This document shows, piece by piece, positions 58,817 to 64,000 of a stretch of 64,000 nucleotides of DNA; position 1 is the first letter of the stretch; each line of letters begins with the position of its first letter. The notes beneath the pieces were generated by a model. It saw only the letters and a list, made by a program, of their open reading frames with translations, was not told the DNA's origin and searched no databases. This DNA is from AG2 sp036493735 (GTDB lineage Bacteria > Gemmatimonadota > Gemmatimonadetes > Gemmatimonadales > Gemmatimonadaceae). The DNA is taken from NCBI GenBank assembly GCA_036493735.1, contig DASXPH010000069.1, forward strand, positions 1 to 64,000. Direction: 5' to 3'. The position numbers and the translations under genes were made by a program.

Positions 58817-60889
58817 GCCGCCCTCCACCCAGGACCCGACAATGATCGGTCCACCAAGGAAGTCAGGAAGACGTCCGACCACGCGCAGATAACCGCTCGT
58901 TAGGCTCGCGAAGTAGTCGCCACGACGTTCGCCGATCGAGAATGCGTCGAGCCGAAACGGAAGTCCGAGCACGAATTGGTCAGTCGGCAATGGCAGCCCG
59001 CCAAACGACGAGCCCACTCCGCCCGCGGCGAACAGACGGTTCGTTTTTTCATTCCAGGACCAGAAATACGAGCCTGCGAGCTCCGCCTGGGTGAGACCGA
59101 GGTTCGACCGTGCGGTGACGAAAGTGTCCGGGATCTCCGGGGCGCTCATCACATGTCGAGCGGATCCGACGAGACGCAAACCACGGGATGGCACTACCGG
59201 ACTGTCCTGGTTGTCGTAAATGGCAGATGCCAACAGTTGCGACTCCGGCCCGTTCAGTGACGGAAGGCCAGGATCGCCAACTTTGACGTGCGCCGAGTAG
59301 TAGCCACCCTGAATTCCGGCGCGCAGCTCGGTGTGCAGACCTGGCGTGACACCGAGATCGAACTGGCCGAATGCGAGCGACTGGCCGTATTGGGCGATGA
59401 TTGCATCGGTGTTGTTGGTGAAATCGAAACGGTTTGCCGCTGCTCCGATCGTTGCGGCGCCGAAAAACATCGAGCCGCCAAAGGGCTCGCGCAGCTCCGC
59501 GCCAATGCGCGGATTGGTTCCGAGCGCGGCATCGACACGGAGCTCGGATCCCGGCATCAGCACGTCGAACGAGAGAAACCGAGCCGCGATCTGCAGCGCG
59601 AATTCCTGGCTCGTTTGACTCTGGGCGTTGAACCCCACCATGAGGATTGGGGGCGCCGAACGCCGCGCGATGGCGCGGATTAGCAACGTGTAAATTCCCG
59701 GGCTGGCCTGGACGAGAAACCATTCGATCGACAGATAGCGATCGAGACCGCTCAATCGACCGATGTCACTCTCCAAGGCATGTATGTCGAGGGCACGGCC
59801 AACCTGATGCGACAGCCGACGGCGCATCAGGTGCTCGTCCTCGGTCGCGGCGCCTTCGATCTCGACCCTCGCGATCACCGGCACCCGCGTGCGCCGTCTC
59901 GCGGCGCGCCTCGTCAGGTACTGATGCCAGGTCGCATCGTCAACGGCGAGTGGCAGGAGCTGCACGCGAGCAGCCTCGGCGCCAGCGTACCCTGCCTTCT
60001 CGAGCTCCTTACCCTTGCGCCAATCGAGACTGCCAAATGTCTGCACGCGAGGGTTCACGACGATGTCAGCCGACGCGATGGCCCGGCGCGTATTCGCCCG
60101 CATCATCGCCGCCGTCGTGTTGTTCATCAAACCGAACACGGAGTAGCTGATGCTGCTCGTGTCCGAGTTCGATCCCACGGTCACGGCGATGACGACGTCC
60201 GCGCCCATCGTACGCACAACGTCAGCGGGAACGTTGTTCATCGGGCCACCGTCGACGAGCACCCACGGGCCCATCTCGACCGGCGGAAATATTCCTGGCA
60301 GCGACATCGTCGCGCGCATGGCGGTCGCGAGAAAGCCGCTGTCGAGTACGACCGCCTCCGACGTCCTCAGGTCCATGGCGACGCAGCGAAACGGCGTGGG
60401 CAAGGAGTCGAAGGTGGAAAGGTTGCCGTACAGCGCGCCGATGCGCGCCAACATCAGATCCACCTGTTGACCATTGTTCAGCGCCACCGGGAGCGCGAAG
60501 CCACGCCGCATCTGAAATTCTATGTGCGATGGATACGCCCGCGCGTCCTCCTTGCGTCGAACGCTCTTGTAGCGATAGGCCGTGTTGCCGAACATCTCGT
60601 CCCAGTCCGTGTGGTTGAGGAGGATCTCGAGCTCCTCGACGGACATTCCCGCGGCATAGGCGCCGCCGACGAGTCCACCCATACTCGTTCCGGCAATTCG
60701 ATCGATCGGGATGTGGTGCTCCTCGAACCAACGGATGACGCCGACATGCGCGAATCCGCGCGCGCTCCCACCACCGAACGCGACGCCGACCAGTTTCCGA
60801 GCCGGCGCTGCCGTTTGTGCGTGCGCGCCTGCCACCAAGAGGACGGACATGAGCAGCGCACGTCCGATCGAACCGACTGCGAGAGACAT
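58664..60889 (-). CDS. Patatin-like phospholipase with POTRA-like and outer-membrane barrel regions
   Basis: 741 residues with a signal peptide (LLMSVLLVAGAHAQ). Patatin domain at about 30-240: oxyanion hole GVAFGGGSARGFAHVGVIRW, nucleophile GTSMGGLVGGAYAAG with catalytic Ser, and Asp in WVLVDGGPMNNVP. A POTRA-like domain (VPVIARVEIEGAATEDEHL; LSIEWFLVQASPGIYTLLI) leads into a beta-barrel ending RRLHVGFGRLWR. This order is that of type Vd (PlpD-like) autotransporters, which release or display a lipase. All catalytic residues are present. Substrate probably phospholipids (inference). Confidence 0.9.
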   Translation of the reverse strand: MSLAVGSIGRALLMSVLLVAGAHAQTAAPARKLVGVAFGGGSARGFAHVGVIRWFEEHHIPIDRIAGTSMGGLVGGAYAAGMSVEELEILLNHTDWDEMFGNTAYRYKSVRRKEDARAYPSHIEFQMRRGFALPVALNNGQQVDLMLARIGALYGNLSTFDSLPTPFRCVAMDLRTSEAVVLDSGFLATAMRATMSLPGIFPPVEMGPWVLVDGGPMNNVPADVVRTMGADVVIAVTVGSNSDTSSISYSVFGLMNNTTAAMMRANTRRAIASADIVVNPRVQTFGSLDWRKGKELEKAGYAGAEAARVQLLPLAVDDATWHQYLTRRAARRRTRVPVIARVEIEGAATEDEHLMRRRLSHQVGRALDIHALESDIGRLSGLDRYLSIEWFLVQASPGIYTLLIRAIARRSAPPILMVGFNAQSQTSQEFALQIAARFLSFDVLMPGSELRVDAALGTNPRIGAELREPFGGSMFFGAATIGAAANRFDFTNNTDAIIAQYGQSLAFGQFDLGVTPGLHTELRAGIQGGYYSAHVKVGDPGLPSLNGPESQLLASAIYDNQDSPVVPSRGLRLVGSARHVMSAPEIPDTFVTARSNLGLTQAELAGSYFWSWNEKTNRLFAAGGVGSSFGGLPLPTDQFVLGLPFRLDAFSIGERRGDYFASLTSGYLRVVGRLPDFLGGPIIVGSWVEGGSAFDRDSTTSIEAQFGFGAILDTLLGPAIVSYSLGSGERRLHVGFGRLWR

Positions 60890-60980
60890 TGTTCACCCGC
60901 TGCGAGCGACGAGGTGTGTCAGCGCCGCCATGAAGCTGAAAACGAGCCGCCATCGCTCGCTCCGAGAATGTCCCTGGCGT

Positions 60981-60994
60981 GGACAATGGTCCAC
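60981..60994 (-). promoter_or_regulatory. TTGG-CCAA-type site upstream of the patatin gene
   Basis: GTGGACCATTGTCC on the minus strand, 92 bp before the start at 60889. Confidence 0.4.
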
Positions 60995-61061
60995 TTGATC
61001 GGGCTTCGGCTCGCCACGGCCGTTCCGAAAGGGCACGCGAACCGCTCACGGCAACGAAACC

Positions 61062-61070
61062 TTGGTCCAC
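61062..61070 (+). promoter_or_regulatory. TTGG-CCAA-type site upstream of DUF308 copy 2
   Basis: TTGGTCCACTGCG on the plus strand, 130 bp before the ATG at 61201. Confidence 0.4.
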
Positions 61071-61200
61071 TGCGAGGAGATCTGACGCAAACACAATTTC
61101 CAACGAGGTCCTGATCGACGGCGATCGACCCTTCGTGGCGCGGTGTGCACCGGATTTGGCCGCTCGTTAGGTGAACGCCAGTTGTTCATGGAGGTGCTCG

Positions 61201-61806
61201 ATGGACGACCTTCAGTGCGCACTCGGACAAACCCTCTGTCGCCGGTGGCCGTGTCTGCTGCTCCGCGGGCTCGCGACGATCGCTATGGGTGTCATTCTCG
61301 CGATCCATCCGCGACTGCCGCTCGTCGGCCTCGCCGGTCTCTTCGGGATGTATGCGCTGCTCGATGGCGGCATCGACGCATTCACCGCCATTGGCGGGCT
61401 GCGCAATGATCGCGCGTATTGGTTAGTGCTCTTTCTCGGCGGGCTGGTCGGGGTCAGCGTCGGTGTGATGACCCTCATGACACCGCTTCTCACAGCGATC
61501 GCCGTGAGTTTCTACTTTGCGATCTGGGCGATAGCGACAGGCGCCCTCGAGATGCTCGCCGCGATTCGCGTGCGCGAGCAGGGGCAAGAGGCGCAGCGCC
61601 GCATTCTCACCGGCGTCGCCACGACGCGCGTTCTCATCGCCGGGATCGCGTCGGTGGGATTTGGCGCTCTGCTCACGGCTTCACCTCGCTCGTCGACCTT
61701 CACCATGCTCTGGGTGGTCTCCGCGTATGCGCTCTGTTATGGCGTTCTACTCGTTATGCTCGCGCTCAAGCTACGTGGCGTCGGGAGACAATTGGCTCGC
61801 GCCTAG
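61201..61806 (+). CDS. DUF308/HdeD-like membrane protein, copy 2
   Basis: 201 residues from the ATG at 61201 (GGAGGTG Shine-Dalgarno). Six hydrophobic segments in pairs, e.g. GLATIAMGVILAIHPRLPLV, YWLVLFLGGLVGVSVGVMTL, ATTRVLIAGIASVGFGALLT. The layout fits HdeD/DUF308, as does the gene at 4782-5363. Possible stress role. An in-frame TTG 30 bp upstream is not favoured. Confidence 0.78.
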   Translation: MDDLQCALGQTLCRRWPCLLLRGLATIAMGVILAIHPRLPLVGLAGLFGMYALLDGGIDAFTAIGGLRNDRAYWLVLFLGGLVGVSVGVMTLMTPLLTAIAVSFYFAIWAIATGALEMLAAIRVREQGQEAQRRILTGVATTRVLIAGIASVGFGALLTASPRSSTFTMLWVVSAYALCYGVLLVMLALKLRGVGRQLARA

Positions 61807-61826
61807 AACGCACATCGACACCTCGC

Positions 61827-61843
61827 GTTGGACTATTGTCCAC
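61827..61843 (+). promoter_or_regulatory. TTGG-CCAA-type site upstream of the DUF481 gene
   Basis: GTTGGACTATTGTCCAC on the plus strand, 119 bp before the TTG at 61962. Confidence 0.4.
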
Positions 61844-61961
61844 TCGCTCACTCGCGACGGAGCGGCGATCATCTCTTTGTTCGCTGACCACACATCGCGA
61901 AGGCAAGACGCTTTGCGGGTTCTTCCACTGCCCTCCGTCGACTCACCGGGGACGCAGCACG

Positions 61962-63062
61962 TTGCCGATTTCTACATGGCTCACGAGACACGGCGCGGCA
62001 GGCTGCCATCTCTTCCGGCGTGCTCGTCGCTTGTGCGGGCTTCGGTTTGCACCGTTCCTCGGCGTTCTTGTCGGCGTCGCTGTCGTGGCCCGGCCTGCCT
62101 TCGCCGGCGAAGTTGTCCTCGTCAACGGTGATCGGATCACCGGCACCATCGTCTCGCTTGCCAATAGTGAGATGGTCGTCAAAGTCGACGACGCCGGCGA
62201 GCTCACCATCGACGTCGCGAAGTTAAAAACGTTTTCAACAAACGAGGTGGTCCGCATCCGCCTTGGCGACGGCGCGGCATTCGAGGCCCGCATCGGCGCC
62301 GGTCCGGACGGCAAGGTCGAGATCCGGAAAACGGCCGGAGGTGCGCCACAGGTCGTGGCCATTCGGGACCTCGTTGCCATCAATCCACCATCGCCCGCCT
62401 GGATGGGCGAGGTGATGCTGAACGGCAAGATCACAGGCGGCGACAGCAGGACGACGGAAGCCGGTCTCGCATTCGAGCTGGATAAGAAATGGACGCGTGA
62501 TCGACTCCGCTTCGCGGGCGAGTACATGTACGGCCGTGAGCGGAGCCGCGAGGCCGGAGTGACGTCTACGACCGACGACTTCGGCAATGTCTACGGCAAG
62601 TACAGCCATGACATTCACGGCGCGGTATACGTCGAGGGCAATGCCAAGCTACTGCACGATCTGCTCGCCGAATTGCAATACCGTTTCTCGCCCGCCGCAG
62701 GGATCGGTTATCGGTGGTTCGACGAGCCCGGGCTCGAGCTCTTCACGGATGTAGGGATTCAGTACACCGATAAGCGTTTTGAAACATTCGGTGGCCTAAG
62801 CTTCTGGGGGCCAGAAATGGAATACGGCCTCGAGTGGACACCCGTGAACAGGCTGAGGCTCTCCAACACGCTCGAGTACTATCCCAGCTTCTCTGATTTC
62901 AGCGGCAATTACCTCCTGGATACGCAGGCGGCTATTCACGTCACGCTCTGGCGCCACTCATTCATCGAGCTCCGCGGCGAGTACCATCACGACACCGAGC
63001 CCGCACCCAGCGCGAAACAAGGTGAGTACCGGTTCATCCTCGGCCCGGGCTTGGACTTCTGA
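61962..63062 (+). CDS. DUF481 outer-membrane protein with LSm-like N-terminal domain
   Basis: 366 residues if the TTG at 61962 is used. A signal peptide core (FLGVLVGVAVVARPAFAGE) is followed by an LSm-like domain (VVLVNGDRITGTIVSLANSE, MVVKVDDAGELTIDVAKLK) and a DUF481 barrel (KYSHDIHGAVYVEGNAKLLH; WFDEPGLELFTDVGIQYTD) ending FILGPGLDF. The start is uncertain: no ATG fits the frame, TTG at 62031 gives a shorter signal, and an ATG at 61976 is in another frame, so a small frame error near the 5' end cannot be excluded. Barrel role unknown. Confidence 0.65.
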   Translation: MPISTWLTRHGAAGCHLFRRARRLCGLRFAPFLGVLVGVAVVARPAFAGEVVLVNGDRITGTIVSLANSEMVVKVDDAGELTIDVAKLKTFSTNEVVRIRLGDGAAFEARIGAGPDGKVEIRKTAGGAPQVVAIRDLVAINPPSPAWMGEVMLNGKITGGDSRTTEAGLAFELDKKWTRDRLRFAGEYMYGRERSREAGVTSTTDDFGNVYGKYSHDIHGAVYVEGNAKLLHDLLAELQYRFSPAAGIGYRWFDEPGLELFTDVGIQYTDKRFETFGGLSFWGPEMEYGLEWTPVNRLRLSNTLEYYPSFSDFSGNYLLDTQAAIHVTLWRHSFIELRGEYHHDTEPAPSAKQGEYRFILGPGLDF

Positions 63063-63080
63063 GGTGTAGAGGGTCTGTTC

Positions 63081-64000
63081 ATGCAGCAATCAATGAAGGC
63101 CGACTCCGTGCCCGCTCCAACGAAATCGCGGATGGAGCGAATGCTCGACACCGTCGAGCGTGTGGGCAACAAAGTGCCGCATCCAGCGGTAATCTTCGTG
63201 CTCCTGATTGCCGGGCTGATCGCGCTGTCCCATCTGATGTACTGGCTCGGCGCGACCGTGACGTTCGAACAGGTCAATCCCGACACCAACGCCGTCGAGG
63301 AAACCACGGTCGTGGCGAAGAGCCTCCTCACGGGCGATGGCATTCGCTTCATGTACGCGGACGTCGTTCAGAACTTCATGAACTTCAATGCCGTGGGCGT
63401 GATCATCGTCGCGATGCTTGGCGTCGGTGTGGCGGATTCGTCGGGCTTGATTGCCGCCTTGATTCGCAAGCTCGTGAAGATCGCGCCCCGGCGGCTGCTC
63501 ACGTACATCCTCGTCTTCGTCGCGATCATCACGAGCGTCGCGGCCGATGCCGGCTACCTCGTGCTCATCCCGCTCGCCGCGGCGGCATTCCTGAGCATCG
63601 GTCGTCATCCGATCGCAGGGCTCGGCGCCTCGTTCGCCGGCGTCGCAGCTGTCTTCAGCGTCAACATTTTCATCAAGCCTCTCGACGGCATCCTCACGGA
63701 AATCACGAACGACGCCATTCACCTCGTGAATCCTAACGAGTCGATCGACCTCACGGCGAACTTCTGGTTCTCCTGTGCGTCGGTCGTGATGCTGACATTC
63801 GTCGTGTCGATCATCACCGACAAGTTCGTCGAGCCCCGGCTGGGCAAGTACACCGGAGACGTTCCAGCGCAGGATCAAGAGGGCGGCTCTGGAGCGGAGT
63901 CACGCGGCTTGAAGTTCGCGACGTGGGGCCTCGTGGGCGTGCTCATCTTCTTCGCGCTGTTGGCGCTGCCTTCGGGGGCCCCGCTGCGCAATCCCGAAAC
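63081..64000 (+). CDS. AbgT-family transporter, 5' part (runs off the window)
   Basis: 306 codons present and open at the edge. Start has AGAGGG, 9 nt upstream. Sequence MERMLDTVERVGNKVPHPAV, then IFVLLIAGLIALSHLMYWLG, later VVAMLGVGVADSSGLIAALI, TYILVFVAIITSVAADAGYL and VNIFIKPLDGILTEITNDAI are AbgT signatures. AbgT transporters export or import p-aminobenzoyl-glutamate and related folate fragments or antibiotics. It follows the DUF481 gene by 18 bp, so the two may be one operon. The 3' part is outside the window. Confidence 0.9.
   Translation, partial: MQQSMKADSVPAPTKSRMERMLDTVERVGNKVPHPAVIFVLLIAGLIALSHLMYWLGATVTFEQVNPDTNAVEETTVVAKSLLTGDGIRFMYADVVQNFMNFNAVGVIIVAMLGVGVADSSGLIAALIRKLVKIAPRRLLTYILVFVAIITSVAADAGYLVLIPLAAAAFLSIGRHPIAGLGASFAGVAAVFSVNIFIKPLDGILTEITNDAIHLVNPNESIDLTANFWFSCASVVMLTFVVSIITDKFVEPRLGKYTGDVPAQDQEGGSGAESRGLKFATWGLVGVLIFFALLALPSGAPLRNPE

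Larger units (their letters stand above)
1199..58907. repeat. Dispersed octamer CGTTAGGC / GCCTAACG
   Basis: At least 27 exact copies and eight or more 7-of-8 copies, counted by eye, on both strands and mainly inside genes. In coding sense it reads (N)CG-TTA-GGC, giving Leu-Gly with the rare TTA codon. See the findings for positions. Confidence 0.6.
60890..61200. other. 311-bp divergent intergenic region with two motif sites
   Basis: No gene is seen. GGACAATGGTCCAC at 60981-60994 faces the patatin gene, and TTGGTCCACTGCG at 61062-61074 faces the DUF308 gene. Likely two divergent promoters. Confidence 0.55.

Noticed and set aside
63090..63878. 262-codon minus-strand frame over the AbgT gene
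   Set aside because: Antisense of a transporter with unmistakable AbgT motifs; the frame is almost wholly polar and Asp/His-rich.
1..64000. tRNA, rRNA, prophage or insertion-sequence genes
   Set aside because: None was found by eye; no transposase, integrase or clear cloverleaf was noticed. A tRNA scan would be decisive.

Overview
The window is about 64 kb of GC-rich bacterial DNA, densely coded on both strands and without tRNA, rRNA or CRISPR loci. The gene content points to a Gemmatimonadota-like soil bacterium: large MacB/FtsX-type permeases of the ADOP kind with a PadR regulator, a Ser/Thr kinase carrying Big2 domains, an ECF sigma factor fused to a membrane segment and a glycogen-binding-type domain, many DUF-type outer-membrane and periplasmic proteins, and a dense two-component signalling block. 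The phylum is inferred from gene families; no marker gene is present.

Layout. 0-4.7 kb: a zinc-ribbon/Big2 Ser/Thr kinase and a CHRD lipoprotein. 4.8-15.4 kb: two DUF305-LVIVD gene pairs in mirror orientation, enclosing an ADOP permease and an ankyrin-type protein. 15.5-23.7 kb: the membrane sigma factor, a PEP-mutase-family enzyme, a second ADOP permease with its PadR regulator, and a TonB/AgmX-like protein. 23.9-28.0 kb: a minus-strand cluster (DUF2092, Asn/Gly-rich protein, DUF1254, a cysteine-free CMD-like protein, an AhpD-like protein, a tiny membrane protein). The AhpD-like gene has an in-frame TGA exactly where the second cysteine of its CxxC motif should be, followed by a SECIS-like hairpin, so it is read here as a selenoprotein. 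28.3-34.7 kb: envelope proteins and an alpha/beta hydrolase. 34.9-47.7 kb: four two-component or kinase units, a G3E GTPase, a decayed DUF202 gene and a BASS-type transporter. 48-49.2 kb: a protein built almost wholly of 8-residue helical repeats. 49.2-64 kb: periplasmic glutaminase with a porin, an amidohydrolase, a second porin-like barrel, DUF1254, an SDR, a patatin with a barrel, DUF308, DUF481, and the start of an AbgT transporter.

Three genome-scale patterns stand out. (i) A near-palindrome TTGGnCCAA lies 35-150 bp upstream of about 18 genes, all between 28 and 62 kb, and includes three of the four signalling units, suggesting a shared regulon or promoter class. (ii) The octamer CGTTAGGC/GCCTAACG occurs at least 27 times by eye on both strands and in genes as well as between them; it forces rare TTA leucine codons and resembles the density of a DNA-uptake or other genome-maintenance word. 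(iii) Several intergenic elements share one architecture (a G-rich degenerate tandem arm, a central hairpin, and a complementary C-rich arm), although the arm sequence differs from element to element.

Limits: everything was read by eye. Family names rest on recognised motifs, not searches, and start codons were chosen from Shine-Dalgarno sequences, signal peptides and overlaps.
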